A stretch of DNA of 64,000 bases from positions 434,001-498,000 of the forward strand of contig NZ_RBAM01000003.1 in NCBI RefSeq assembly GCF_003626645.1. The letters run 5' to 3'. Below, piece by piece: positions 42,328 to 51,110 of the stretch (positions are counted from its first letter, which is position 1; each line of letters opens with the position of its first letter). A program made the position numbers and the translations under genes. The notes beneath the pieces are model-generated. The model did not search any database. It saw only the letters and a program-made list of their open reading frames with translations, and was not told the DNA's origin. This stretch comes from Streptomyces klenkii (GTDB lineage: Bacteria > Actinomycetota > Actinomycetes > Streptomycetales > Streptomycetaceae).

Positions 42328-42348
42328 TTGACGCTGCGGCAAGGTCAA
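42328..42348. promoter_or_regulatory. MerR-type promoter dyad
   Basis: TTGAC (42328-42332) and GTCAA (42344-42348) around 11 nt, 31 nt upstream of the MerR start. Such dyads overlapping the promoter are bound by MerR proteins. Confidence 0.55.
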
Positions 42349-42431
42349 GGACCGGGACGGGACCGGGGCCGGGGCCGGGCCGATGGCCTGGCGGCGATCG
42401 TGGCAGCGCCCGCCAGGTAGCATGGTCGGCA

Positions 42432-42844
42432 CGGCGGACGAGCCGGCCGGGCGGCCGCGTGGGATCTTCGGATCCCCCGAGGAACGTCCGGGCTCCACAC
42501 GGCAGGGTGGTGGGTAACGCCCACCCGGGGTGACCCGCGGGACAGTGCCACAGAAAACAGACCGCCGGGGGCCGCAAGGCTTCCGGTAAGGGTGAAACGG
42601 TGGTGTAAGAGACCACCAGCGCCTGAGGTGACTCAGGCGGCTAGGTAAACCCCACCCGGAGCAAGGTCAAGAGGGGCCGCTTCACGGCGGCCCTGCGCGG
42701 ACGATCGAGGGCTGCCCGCCCGAGTCCGCGGGTAGACCGCACGAGCCTGCCGGCAACGGCAGGCCTAGATGGATGGCCGCCTCCCCGAGGGCCGCAAGGC
42801 CCCCGGGAGACAGAACCCGGCGTATAAGGCCGACTCGTCCGCCG
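42432..42844 (+). ncRNA. rnpB: RNase P RNA, class A
   Basis: The catalytic RNA that processes the 5' ends of tRNAs. P1 pairs CGGCGGACGAG (42432-42442) with CTCGTCCGCCG (42834-42844), setting the ends. Conserved core elements are CGAGGAACGTCCGGGCTCC near the 5' end, ACAGAAAACAGACCGCC, GGGTGAAACGGTG, GTAAGAGACCACCAGC and, near the 3' end, AGACAGAACCCGGCGTATA. A TAGCAT -10-like box lies at 42418-42423. A clear terminator follows. No protein gene overlaps it. Confidence 0.95.
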
Positions 42845-42857
42845 GCCCTCTGAAGCG

Positions 42858-42897
42858 AGGCCTCTGATCCGCATCCATGCAGATCAGAGGCCTTTCG
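42858..42897 (+). terminator. rnpB terminator
   Basis: Perfect 12-bp stem AGGCCTCTGATC (42858-42869) / GATCAGAGGCCT (42882-42893) followed by TTCGTTT, 14 nt after the RNase P RNA. Confidence 0.9.
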
Positions 42898-42900
42898 TTT

Positions 42901-42964
42901 GGTGTGGCGCACCGCTGGTGTGGCGCACCGCTGGTGTGGCGCACCGCTGGTGTGGCGCACCGCG
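42901..42964. repeat. Four tandem copies of a 16-bp unit
   Basis: GGTGTGGCGCACCGCT is repeated four times with no change except the final base of copy four. Each unit is a small hairpin (GGTG-TGGCG-CACC). It lies between the rnpB terminator and the stop of the response-regulator gene (42968). Confidence 0.95.
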
Positions 42965-42967
42965 CCG

Positions 42968-43573
42968 CTACAGCCACCCGTTCTGCCGGGCCGCTCGGAC
43001 CGCTTCCATGCGGTTGCGGGTCTGGGTTTTGCCGATGGCTGCGGAGAGGTAGTTGCGGACCGTGGCCGGGGAGAGGTGGACCTTGGAGGCGATGTCCGCG
43101 ACCGTCGCGCCGTCGACCGCCGCCGCGAGGACGTCGCGTTCGCGCTGGGTCAGGGGGTTGGGGCCGGCGCTCAGGGCGGCGGCGGCCAGCGCCGGGTCGA
43201 TGACGCGTTCGCCGGCGAGGACGCGGCGGATCGCGGCGGCCAGGTCCTCGACCGGCCCGTCCTTGACGAGGAAGCCCGCCGCGCCGGCCTCCATCGCGCG
43301 GCGCAGGTAGCCGGGCCGGCCGAAGGTGGTGAGTATGAGGACCTGGCAGTGCGGCATGCGGGCGCGCAGGTCCGCGGCGGCGTCGAGGCCGCTGCGGCCG
43401 GGCAGTTCGATGTCGAGGAGCGCGACGTCCGGCCGCGTCTCCAGGGCCTTGGGGACGATCTCGTCGCCGTCGCCGACCTGGGCGACGATCTCGATGTCCT
43501 CTTCCAGCCCGAGCAGCAGCGCGAGCGCGCCGCGCATCATTCCCTGGTCCTCGGCGAGGAGCAGCTTGATCAT
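42968..43573 (-). CDS. NarL/LuxR-type response regulator, DesR-like
   Basis: A 201-residue regulator. Receiver domain: acidic LLLAEDQ, phosphoacceptor Asp in ALLDIELPG, Thr in ILTTFG, Lys in FLVKDG. C-terminal LuxR helix-turn-helix: LTQRERDVLAAAVDGATVADIASKV. The ATG overlaps the stop of the kinase gene (ATGA). Resembles DesR, which in Bacillus answers membrane fluidity, but the true signal here is unknown. The 3' end abuts a tandem repeat. Confidence 0.92.
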   Translation of the reverse strand: MIKLLLAEDQGMMRGALALLLGLEEDIEIVAQVGDGDEIVPKALETRPDVALLDIELPGRSGLDAAADLRARMPHCQVLILTTFGRPGYLRRAMEAGAAGFLVKDGPVEDLAAAIRRVLAGERVIDPALAAAALSAGPNPLTQRERDVLAAAVDGATVADIASKVHLSPATVRNYLSAAIGKTQTRNRMEAVRAARQNGWL

Positions 43574-44778
43574 GAGTGGTGGTCCTCCTCGGACTCCGAG
43601 TCCACGGGCAGTTCGGCCACGAGCCGGAAGCCCTTGCGCCCGTCCGGGCCTGCGGTCAGGTGGCCGCCCGCGGCGGCCAGCCGCTCGGTCAGGCCCTTCA
43701 GGCCGTTCCCCGGCGAGGCGGGGGCCGCTTCCGAGCCTACGCCGCCGCCGTTGTCGGTGATCTCCAGGCGTACCTGGTCGGTCTCGCCGCGCACCTCGAC
43801 CGTGCAGCGGCCGGCGCCGCTGTGCCGGACGACGTTCGTGACGCCCTCCCGTACGACCCAGCCCAGCAGGGCCGCGGTCTGCGGCGGCAGCGGGGGCCCG
43901 GACTGGCGGATGTCCGGCGTGATGCCGGAGGCCTCCAAGAGGGAGCGGGCGCGGTCGAGTTCGGTGGTGAGGGTGGACTCGCGGTAGCCGGTGACGGCCT
44001 CGCGGATCTCGGTGAGTGCCTGCCGGCCCACCGCCTCGATGTCGGCCGCCTGCCCGATCGCCGCGTCGAGGTCGCGCGGGGCGAGCCGGCGCACGGCCTC
44101 CGCCTTGACGACGATGACGGACATGGTGTGCCCGAGCAGGTCGTGCAGGTCGCGCGAGAACCGCAGCCGTTCGCGCTCCACGGCGCTGCGGGCCAGTTCC
44201 TCGCGGGTGGCGCGCAGTTGGGCCACGGCCTCGAAGAGGCTGAGCATCGCGGCGGTGACGAAGCCGGAGAGCAGGGTTCCGTATCCGACGATCAGGGAGT
44301 CCGACGGCCCCCCGCGCAGGCTCGCGATCACCCCGGCCGAGCCGGCGAGGGCGAAGATGACGACGGCCAGGGGGCGCCCGCTCTCGGACAGCCCGCGCCG
44401 CAGCACGATGCCGGAGGCCAGCGACAGCAGCGGGAAGCACAGCAGCCACTCGCCGCCGTAGCCGATGGTCAGCGCGTACGTGACGACGGCCATTCCGGCG
44501 AGCCAGCGGACCGGGACGCGGGTCCCCCGGTACCGCTGGTCCAGGCCGGTGAAGACCGCGAGGGCGTACAGCACGGCGAAGGCCAGCACGCCCGCCCCGC
44601 CGAGCCAGGGCAGGGGCACCTCGCCCCGGAACAGTTCCTGGACGTCTCCGGTGAGCATGAAGAGCCAGGGCAGGAAGGCGAACTTCCCCGGGGGCTTGTG
44701 CCGCTCGATCTCGGCCTCGCGGCCGCCCTTGCGCTCGCTCTTGCGGCCGGCCCGGCGCCAGGACTTGCTGTCTGTCAT
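43570..44778 (-). CDS. Sensor histidine kinase, DesK-like
   Basis: A 402-residue kinase. A basic N-terminus precedes several transmembrane helices (~residues 35-185), with no large extracellular sensor. The HisKA_3 box FSRDLHDLLGHTMSV holds the phospho-His. The ATPase N box EGVTNVVRHSG and G box ITDNGGGVG follow. It is an intramembrane-sensing type, coupled to the response-regulator gene. A possible function is envelope-stress sensing. Confidence 0.92.
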   Translation of the reverse strand: MTDSKSWRRAGRKSERKGGREAEIERHKPPGKFAFLPWLFMLTGDVQELFRGEVPLPWLGGAGVLAFAVLYALAVFTGLDQRYRGTRVPVRWLAGMAVVTYALTIGYGGEWLLCFPLLSLASGIVLRRGLSESGRPLAVVIFALAGSAGVIASLRGGPSDSLIVGYGTLLSGFVTAAMLSLFEAVAQLRATREELARSAVERERLRFSRDLHDLLGHTMSVIVVKAEAVRRLAPRDLDAAIGQAADIEAVGRQALTEIREAVTGYRESTLTTELDRARSLLEASGITPDIRQSGPPLPPQTAALLGWVVREGVTNVVRHSGAGRCTVEVRGETDQVRLEITDNGGGVGSEAAPASPGNGLKGLTERLAAAGGHLTAGPDGRKGFRLVAELPVDSESEEDHHS

Positions 44779-44885
44779 GGCTCGAACTCTAGAGAACACC
44801 GCCCTGAGCTGGGCAGATGCAAGTGTGGGCGGCCACCCGTGACATTTGTCCCGGGCCCGGCTATACATGGGGTCCATCGGATCGG

Positions 44886-44901
44886 CTAGAACGCGTTCTA
44901 G
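44886..44901. promoter_or_regulatory. KstR-like 16-bp palindrome before the MaoC operon
   Basis: CTAGAACGCGTTCTAG is a perfect palindrome and matches TNNAACNNGTTNNA, the consensus of the TetR regulator KstR of steroid catabolism. It ends 12 nt before the MaoC start, so it overlaps the ribosome-binding region and would block transcription. Confidence 0.75.
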
Positions 44902-44912
44902 GAAGGTTCCCG

Positions 44913-45776
44913 ATGCCCATCGACGCACGCCAGGCCGTCGCCGCCGCACCCCGCCGCTCCTCCCTGACCTGGGACCACAAAGACGTCCTGCTCTACCACC
45001 TCGGCATCGGCGCCGGCACGCCCGCCACCGACCCGGACGAGCTCCGCTACACCCTCGAGAGCCGGCTGCACGTCCTGCCGAGCTTCGCCACCGTCGCCGG
45101 CGGCGGCAGCGCCCAGTCCGGCGCCCTCGCCGCGCCCGGCATCGACATCGACCTCGCCGCCGTGCTCCACGGCGGGCAGTCCGTCGAGGTCCACCGGCCC
45201 CTGCCCGCCTGCGGCTCCGTCTCCCACACCTCCCGCGTCACCGCCGTCCACGACAAGGGCAAGGCCGCCGTCATCGTGCTGCGCGCGGAGGCCGCCGACG
45301 CCCGCGGGCCGCTGTGGACGAGCGAGAGCGAGATCTTCGTCAAGGGTGAGGGCGGCTTCGGCGGCGAACGCGGCAGCTCCACGCGCCTGGAGCCGCCCGC
45401 CCGCACCCCCGATCACACCGTGGAGCGCGCCCTCCGGGAGGACCAGGCCCTGCTCTACCGCCTCAACGGCGACTGGAACCCCCTGCACGCCGACCCCGAG
45501 TTCGCGAAGCGCGCGGGCTTCGACCGGCCGATCCTGCACGGCCTGTGCTCGTACGGCATCGCCCTCAAGGCCGTCGTCGACACCGTGCTCGACGGGAACG
45601 TCACCCGCGTCCGCGCCTACCGCACCCGCTTCGCCGGCGTCGCCTACCCCGGCGAGACGCTGCGCGTACGGATGTGGCGCGAGACCCCGGCGCCCGACCG
45701 GATCCAGGTGACCGTGACCGCGGTGGAGCGCGACGACGCACCCGTGCTGGCGGACACCGTCGTCACCCACAGGTAA
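44913..45776 (+). CDS. MaoC-family enoyl-CoA hydratase
   Basis: A 287-residue double-hotdog hydratase. The C-terminal half has the R-hydratase motif YRLNGDWNPLHADP with catalytic Asp and His, plus FDRPILHGLCS. It should add water to a trans-2-enoyl-CoA. Start ATG 44913 behind GGAAGG. It is the first gene of a three-gene unit with a Zn-alcohol dehydrogenase and an SDR, a set that resembles side-chain beta-oxidation genes of mycobacterial sterol catabolism. Confidence 0.9.
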   Translation: MPIDARQAVAAAPRRSSLTWDHKDVLLYHLGIGAGTPATDPDELRYTLESRLHVLPSFATVAGGGSAQSGALAAPGIDIDLAAVLHGGQSVEVHRPLPACGSVSHTSRVTAVHDKGKAAVIVLRAEAADARGPLWTSESEIFVKGEGGFGGERGSSTRLEPPARTPDHTVERALREDQALLYRLNGDWNPLHADPEFAKRAGFDRPILHGLCSYGIALKAVVDTVLDGNVTRVRAYRTRFAGVAYPGETLRVRMWRETPAPDRIQVTVTAVERDDAPVLADTVVTHR

Positions 45777-45837
45777 CCCCCAGCCATTCGAACACCGAGC
45801 ACTGAGCACGTACGCCCTCACGCCAGAGGAGTCCGTC

Positions 45838-46923
45838 ATGCGCGCAGCGGTACAGCACGAGACAGGACGGCCCGAGCTCGACGTCCGCGACGACGTCGAA
45901 GCGGTGGGCTTCGGCCCCGGCAAGGTCCGGCTGCGCATGCGGGCCACCGGGCTCTGCCACTCCGACCTCTCCGCCATGAACGGGGTGCTGCCCCAGCTCG
46001 TCCCCTTCGTCCCCGGCCACGAGGGCGCCGGAGACGTCATCGACGTCGGCGACGGCGTCACGGGGCTGCGGCCCGGCGACCGCGTCATGGTCTGCTGGCT
46101 GCCGCCCTGCGGCGGCTGTCCCGCCTGCAAGCGCGGCCAGACCCAGCTGTGCCTGGCCGGCTTCATGGCGGCCGGCACCCCCAACTTCCGCCTGGGCAAC
46201 GGCACCGGCTCCGACCTCTTCGGCTTCGCCGGCACCGGCACCTTCGCCGAGGAGGCCGTCGTGGCCGCGGGCTGCGCCGTCCCCATCCCGGACGACCTGC
46301 CCTACGACATCGCCGCCCTCATCGGCTGCGGCGTCACCACCGGCCTGGGCGCCGCCCTCAACACCGCCGACGTCGCCGCCGGTTCCTCCGTCGCCGTCAT
46401 CGGCTGCGGCGGCGTCGGGATCTGCGCGGTCCAGGGCGCGCGGGCCGCGGGCGCCGCGCAGATCGTCGCCGTCGACCCGGTCGCCTCCCGGCGCGAGGCC
46501 GCGCTGCGCTTCGGCGCCACCGAGGCCGTACCGCCCGAAGGGCTCGGCGACGCCCGCGCCCGCGTCACCGGCGGCGAGGGCTTCGACTACGCCTTCGAGG
46601 TCGTCGGCACCTCCGCCACCGCCCGCGCCGCCTACGACGCCACACGGCGCGGCGGCACGCTCTGCGTGGTCGGGGCGGGCGCCATGGACGACCTCTTCCA
46701 AGTCAACATGTTCGAGCTGTTCTTCGACGAGAAGCGGATCCTGCCCTCCCTCTACGGCGGCGGCGACGTCCGGCGCTCCTACGAGAGGGCCATCAGCCTC
46801 TGGCGGGCCGGCCGCATCGACCTCGCGGGCCTCATCACGCACCGGGTCCCGCTGTCCGGCGTCAACGACGCGCTCGCCCAGATGCGGACGGGCGAGGCGC
46901 TGCGCACGTGCATAGAGATCTGA
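45838..46923 (+). CDS. Zinc-dependent alcohol dehydrogenase
   Basis: A 361-residue MDR enzyme. Catalytic Zn ligands: Cys in GLCHSD and His-Glu in GHEGAG. Structural Zn Cys cluster CGGCPACKRGQTQLC. NAD-binding GCGGVG in VAVIGCGGVGICAVQG. Family III-like layout of NAD-dependent dehydrogenases acting on acyl or sterol side-chain alcohols. It follows MaoC by 61 nt. Confidence 0.92.
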   Translation: MRAAVQHETGRPELDVRDDVEAVGFGPGKVRLRMRATGLCHSDLSAMNGVLPQLVPFVPGHEGAGDVIDVGDGVTGLRPGDRVMVCWLPPCGGCPACKRGQTQLCLAGFMAAGTPNFRLGNGTGSDLFGFAGTGTFAEEAVVAAGCAVPIPDDLPYDIAALIGCGVTTGLGAALNTADVAAGSSVAVIGCGGVGICAVQGARAAGAAQIVAVDPVASRREAALRFGATEAVPPEGLGDARARVTGGEGFDYAFEVVGTSATARAAYDATRRGGTLCVVGAGAMDDLFQVNMFELFFDEKRILPSLYGGGDVRRSYERAISLWRAGRIDLAGLITHRVPLSGVNDALAQMRTGEALRTCIEI

Positions 46924-46952
46924 GCCCCGAGACCGGGAGGAGCGGCGAGCCC

Positions 46953-47894
46953 ATGGTGTCCCTGCACGGCAGGACCGCGATCGTCACCGGCGCGGGGCGC
47001 GGCCTCGGCCGCGCCGAGGCCCTCGAACTGGCCCGCCTCGGCGCCCACGTCGTCGTCAACGACTACGGGCAGCCCGGCCCGGACGGCTCCGGCGCGGCGT
47101 CCGCCGGGCCCGCCGAGGCCGTCGCCGCCGAGATCCGGGCGGCCGGCGGGCAGGCCACCGCGCACGCCGGCGACGTCGCCGACTTCGGCCACGCCCGCGA
47201 CCTCGTACGGCTCGCCGTCGACGCCGGCGGCGGCTCGCTCGACATCCTCGTCAACAACGCGGGCATCCTGCGCGACCGCATGGTCTTCTCCATGAGCGAG
47301 GACGAGTGGGACGCCGTGATCCGCGTCCACCTCAAGGGCCACTTCACCACCCTGCGGTTCGCGGCCGCGCACTGGCGGGAGCGGGCGAAGGCGTCCGGGC
47401 GGCCGGTGTACGGACGGGTCGTCAACACCTCCTCCGAGGCCTTCCTCATCGGCTCGCCCGGACAGCCCAACTACGCTGCGGCCAAGGGCGGCATCGTCGG
47501 CCTCACCACGTCGACGGCGGAGGCCCTGCGCAAGTACGGGGTGACGGCGAACGCCATCTGCCCGCGGGCCCGCACCCGGATGACGGAGCAGGTCTTCGCC
47601 GGCGTCGGCACCCCGGAGGCCGGCGGGCCCGACCCGCTGGACCCCGGGCACGTCGCGCCGCTCGTCGGCTATCTCGCGGCGCCGGCCGCGGCGGGGGTGA
47701 CCGGGCAGGTGTTCGTCGTGCACGGCGGGATGGTCGCCGTGATGGAGCGGCCGCGGGTCGCGGCGCGGTTCGGCACGGCGAAGGACGTCTTCACCGCCGA
47801 GGAGCTGGACGGCCTCCTCACCCCGCACTTCGCCGGCCGCCCGCCGGGCGAGACGTTCGCGGCGCCGGAGGTGTGGCGGCTGGGCCCCGGCTGA
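46953..47894 (+). CDS. Short-chain dehydrogenase/reductase, 17-beta-HSD4-like
   Basis: A 313-residue classical SDR. TGAGRGLG cofactor motif, VVVNDYG (NAD preference), NNAG, catalytic Ser in NTSSEAF, Tyr-Lys in YAAAKGG. The ICPRARTRMTEQVF region is like peroxisomal multifunctional enzyme type 2. It would oxidise the 3-hydroxyacyl-CoA made by the MaoC hydratase. Start ATG 46953; GTG at 46956 is possible. It is the last gene of the unit and is followed by a strong hairpin. Confidence 0.92.
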   Translation: MVSLHGRTAIVTGAGRGLGRAEALELARLGAHVVVNDYGQPGPDGSGAASAGPAEAVAAEIRAAGGQATAHAGDVADFGHARDLVRLAVDAGGGSLDILVNNAGILRDRMVFSMSEDEWDAVIRVHLKGHFTTLRFAAAHWRERAKASGRPVYGRVVNTSSEAFLIGSPGQPNYAAAKGGIVGLTTSTAEALRKYGVTANAICPRARTRMTEQVFAGVGTPEAGGPDPLDPGHVAPLVGYLAAPAAAGVTGQVFVVHGGMVAVMERPRVAARFGTAKDVFTAEELDGLLTPHFAGRPPGETFAAPEVWRLGPG

Positions 47895-47928
47895 CAGCCG
47901 GCTGACAGGGTGCCGGGCCCCGGAAACG

Positions 47929-47977
47929 CCTCGGGCGCCGGGGGTCTCCGCTGAGCGGGACCACCCGGCGCCCGAGG
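47929..47977. terminator. Strong hairpin after the SDR gene
   Basis: CCTCGGGCGCCGGG (47929-47942) / CCCGGCGCCCGAGG (47964-47977), perfect 14-bp stem, between the SDR stop and the small minus-strand ORF stop. Probably bidirectional. Confidence 0.85.
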
Positions 47978-48004
47978 ACTGACCGGAGCCGAGGACGGCT
48001 GAGG

Positions 48005-48163
48005 TCAGTGGCCTTCCGGCGTACGGCGGTGCTTGCCGTGGGCGGGTGCGCTGTCGTCGTCGGGGGAAGCCGGGCCGCGGTGCCTGCCGGAGCCGGTGGC
48101 TGCGGCCTGGGCGGACGCCTCGAAGGGGCGCGCCTCGGTCGTGTCGGTTCGGGCGTCGGGCAT
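48005..48163 (-). CDS. Small 52-residue ORF, streptomycete-like hydrophilic peptide
   Basis: MPDARTDTTEARPFEASAQA at the start, then ATGSGRHRGPAS and a C-terminal HGKHRRTPEGH. GGAG precedes the ATG by ~13 nt. It has no signal peptide or Cys. The compact EARPFEA ... GRHRG ... HGKHRR layout looks like a conserved small protein rather than chance; I cannot name a family. The surrounding stretch 47895-48415 otherwise holds only the hairpin. Confidence 0.5.
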   Translation of the reverse strand: MPDARTDTTEARPFEASAQAAATGSGRHRGPASPDDDSAPAHGKHRRTPEGH

Positions 48164-48415
48164 GGGGAAAAGTCACTCCGTCGGATGGGGATGCGTGCTG
48201 TGCGCGTGGGGGCTGCCACGGCAGTGGCGCACGGTGTCGACGGACGCCGACACGCCCTCCGCGCACGGCCGTTCGGCTCACGACGGTGTTCCGCCCGGTA
48301 CAGCCACGCAACCCCCGCCCGGATTCTAACGGGACCTTGATCGCCGGGGCCACCCGGCCGGGCGGCGAGTCGGCTCCCTCTCGGAGTGCTTACGGGGCGC
48401 CTCGCGGCGCGCCGC

Positions 48416-50863
48416 TCAGGTCCGTGGCTCCCGTCCCAGCGGGGCCTGCTGCAAGGGCACCGGCCTGGACGCGGCCGCCGACCACGCGCCCGGCATGGCC
48501 GCTCCGGGGAGACCGGAGAGGCCCGAGGGGCACGTGGGGTCGACGGCGGTCCAGACCGAGGCCGGCGACTCGGCGCGCTCGACGGGCGCCAGGACATCGA
48601 GCGGGGGCATGGACACGGGCCCCTGGGGCGCGCCGGGTGACAGCCCCTCATGCGGCCGCTCCAGCAACGGGACGCCCTGCGGCGGGGTGTCGTGCGGCGC
48701 GGCGGGGGGCGGCGGCATATCCACCCGGGACACGTCCCGCATCGGCGGAAGCTGCGGCTCAGGACACGGCGCGGGGCACGGCGCGGAGGTCACCGGCCGG
48801 GGCACTTCCCGGAGCAGCGGCATCGGCTGCGGAGGCGCGGGTTGCGGCGGCGCGGCGGCGACCGGCTCGGGCCGGGGCGTCTGCGGCGGCAGGGGCTGCG
48901 GAGCTTCACGCAGCAACGGCGCCTGAGGCACCCCGGAAGACGCCTGCTCCGGGCGGGGCAGCTGCGCTGACACGGACCGGGGGGCCTCACCCGGCAACGG
49001 CGGCTGCGGCAGCGGGCCGGCGCTCGCCTCGGGCCGGGACAACGGGGGCGGCACAGGCCGCGGGGCCTCATGCAGCAACGGCGGCTGCGACGACGCGGCG
49101 GTGCTCGCCGCCTCACGCCGGGGCAACGGGGGCGGCACAGGCTGCGGGGCCTCACGCAGCAGCGGCGCTTGCGGCGCCCCGGGAGGCGCCTGACCCGCCC
49201 CGGAGGGACCCGGCTGCGGGGCCTTGTGCAGCAGCGGCGGCTGAGCCTGCGACGTCTGCTGCGGTGCGGCGGGGGGCGCCTGATCCGGCGTCGGCCGCGG
49301 CACCCGGGGCTCCGTGCGGGGCGGCATCAGCGGCTGTTCCTGGCCGAGGCCGGGCCGGGGCACCTCGTGCAGGAGCGGCTGCGCCTCCGGCGCGGGCCGG
49401 GACACCTGGGGCGCCGTATGCGCAACGCCCTGGAGCAGCGGCTGCTGCACCCCGCCGGAAGGCGCCGGCTCCGGCCGCCGCACTCCCTGCAACAGCGGTT
49501 GCTGCGGGCCGTCCGAGGACGCCTGCTCCCCCACCCGCGGCACCCCCTGCAACAACGGCCGCTGCACCTCGCCGGAAGGCGCCGGCTCCGCCGCTCGCGG
49601 AGGTCCTTGCAGCAGCGGCTGCTGCGCGGGCCGCCCGTCGGAGGGCGCCTGATCCGGCGTCGGCCGCGGCACTCCTTGCAGCAGCGTCGCCGGCGCGGAA
49701 GGCGCCCCGGGCGCCGCCGCCGGCTCCGGACGCGGCACCCCCGGCGCCGCCGCACCCGCCGCGCCGCCCGTCGCTGCGGGCCCCGCCCCGGCCGGGGCCC
49801 CGCCACGCCCGCCGGTATCCCGTGTCTCCCCCCGCTCCGCCTCCGGCAGCCGCAGGCGGGCCAGGCCGCAGCGCACGTAGGGGGTCACGAACGGCAGCCG
49901 CAGTTCGCCGCCGCTGGTCCACAGGCCCGCGCCGACGAGCCAGCCGGCGGGCGCCGGGAACTGCTGGAGCTGTTTGCCCGCGGGGCGCCAGACGCCCACC
50001 CAGCTGCCGGTCGCGCCCTCGACCCGGAAGGCGACCGCGCACCCTTCGGGGGTGAGCTCCTGCCCGGGCTGGGCGGCGAAGGGGGTGAGCACGGCGCCCG
50101 CGGGGCGCAGGCACTCGGGGAAGCGGACGGGCCGGGCGGAGCCGAGCACGCCCCAGCCGAGCCGGTCCTGCCCGGGGGCGTCCGACCGTACGAGGAGGAG
50201 GCCGCTGTACGGGTCGGCGAGGAGCAGCCGGTCGTTGCTGTCCTCGGTGATCTGGAGGAGCGGGCTGGTCTCGCCGCCGCGCTCCAGGTCCACCACGACG
50301 GTCTTGGTGCGGCCGTCCAGCTCGCGGTCGAGGGCGAGCAGCCGGCCCGTACGGTCGAGCCAGGCGCCGCCCGTGCAGCAGCCGGGCACGTCGACGACCC
50401 GCTCGGGGCCGAAGGCGCCGCCGTGCAGCCGCCACAGCGCGGTCGCGCGCTCGGCGTGGACGAGCCCGTAGACGGAGGAGCCGCCCGGCGCGGGCGGCAG
50501 CAGGGACAGCCGGTCGCATTCGACGGCGCCGACCGGCAGCTCCCCGGTGCCGGGGCCGGTGGGGTAGAGCAGCGAGAGCGTGTGCCGCTCGGCGACCCGG
50601 CGGCGGATGAGGACCCGCCCGTCGGCGAGCGGCTGCACCTCGCTGTCGGGCTCCTCGGGCTGGCTGCCGGGCAGCGGCACGGCGTACGGCTCGGGGCCGT
50701 CGAGGGTCCAGCGCTCGGGGAACCAGCCGCCCGTGGCGCCGTCGAGGGCCAGCCGGGCGGCGTACGAGCCGTTCGCCGTGACCGTGAACGCCGGGCGCCG
50801 CAGGTCCTTCGAGCCACTCCGCGGGGTGCTCTGCGGGGTGCTCTGGGGGGCACAGACCGTCAT
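48416..50863 (-). CDS. Large protein: beta-propeller-like N-terminal half and Pro/Leu-rich repeat tail
   Basis: An 815-residue protein of unknown function. GGAGGTGA lies 8 nt before the ATG at 50863, giving a firm start. Residues ~15-350 are beta-rich and read like a WD/beta-propeller or TolB-type fold (DGRVLIRRRVAERHTLSLLYP, LLALDRELDGRTKTVVVDLE; outline only). From ~365 to the end there are about 20 imperfect repeats built on QPLLQGVPRPxP / PLLREAPQPVP, a disordered proline-rich stalk. No signal peptide or transmembrane helix is seen, so it is probably cytoplasmic. Divergent from the siderophore-binding gene. Confidence 0.75.
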   Translation of the reverse strand: MTVCAPQSTPQSTPRSGSKDLRRPAFTVTANGSYAARLALDGATGGWFPERWTLDGPEPYAVPLPGSQPEEPDSEVQPLADGRVLIRRRVAERHTLSLLYPTGPGTGELPVGAVECDRLSLLPPAPGGSSVYGLVHAERATALWRLHGGAFGPERVVDVPGCCTGGAWLDRTGRLLALDRELDGRTKTVVVDLERGGETSPLLQITEDSNDRLLLADPYSGLLLVRSDAPGQDRLGWGVLGSARPVRFPECLRPAGAVLTPFAAQPGQELTPEGCAVAFRVEGATGSWVGVWRPAGKQLQQFPAPAGWLVGAGLWTSGGELRLPFVTPYVRCGLARLRLPEAERGETRDTGGRGGAPAGAGPAATGGAAGAAAPGVPRPEPAAAPGAPSAPATLLQGVPRPTPDQAPSDGRPAQQPLLQGPPRAAEPAPSGEVQRPLLQGVPRVGEQASSDGPQQPLLQGVRRPEPAPSGGVQQPLLQGVAHTAPQVSRPAPEAQPLLHEVPRPGLGQEQPLMPPRTEPRVPRPTPDQAPPAAPQQTSQAQPPLLHKAPQPGPSGAGQAPPGAPQAPLLREAPQPVPPPLPRREAASTAASSQPPLLHEAPRPVPPPLSRPEASAGPLPQPPLPGEAPRSVSAQLPRPEQASSGVPQAPLLREAPQPLPPQTPRPEPVAAAPPQPAPPQPMPLLREVPRPVTSAPCPAPCPEPQLPPMRDVSRVDMPPPPAAPHDTPPQGVPLLERPHEGLSPGAPQGPVSMPPLDVLAPVERAESPASVWTAVDPTCPSGLSGLPGAAMPGAWSAAASRPVPLQQAPLGREPRT

Positions 50864-51011
50864 GAGAAACGTCACCTCCGGCACAGAACGTAGTTATCGC
50901 ACTTCCTGCCGAACAATGAGAGTCGGCCCGCTTCACGCGTAAGGGTGGCTGTTGTCCGATTCGCCTGAGGGGTACGAGGAGGGTGTGCTTCGCCCCTTCC
51001 GGGGCGTCACG

Positions 51012-51030
51012 TAAGGTAAGGCGAGCCTAA
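51012..51030. promoter_or_regulatory. Iron box before the siderophore-binding protein
   Basis: TAAGGTAAGGCGAGCCTAA matches the 19-bp iron box at 15 positions. It lies 80 nt upstream of the lipoprotein start. Confidence 0.75.
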
Positions 51031-51110
51031 GTAGTCGCGGGGGGTGGCTGAACGGGCCCCCTTGACCACCGCCGGCCTGGTCGGCCGGCCGGACCCCCTG
51101 GAGTCACGTG

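Noticed and set aside
42901..42964. Tandem repeat as a CRISPR array
   Set aside because: Units of 16 bp are directly joined with no spacers, and there are no cas genes.
48046..50055. 669-residue Ala/Pro/Arg-rich open frame on the plus strand
   Set aside because: Shadow of the repeat region of the minus-strand 815-residue protein; no ribosome-binding site or domain.
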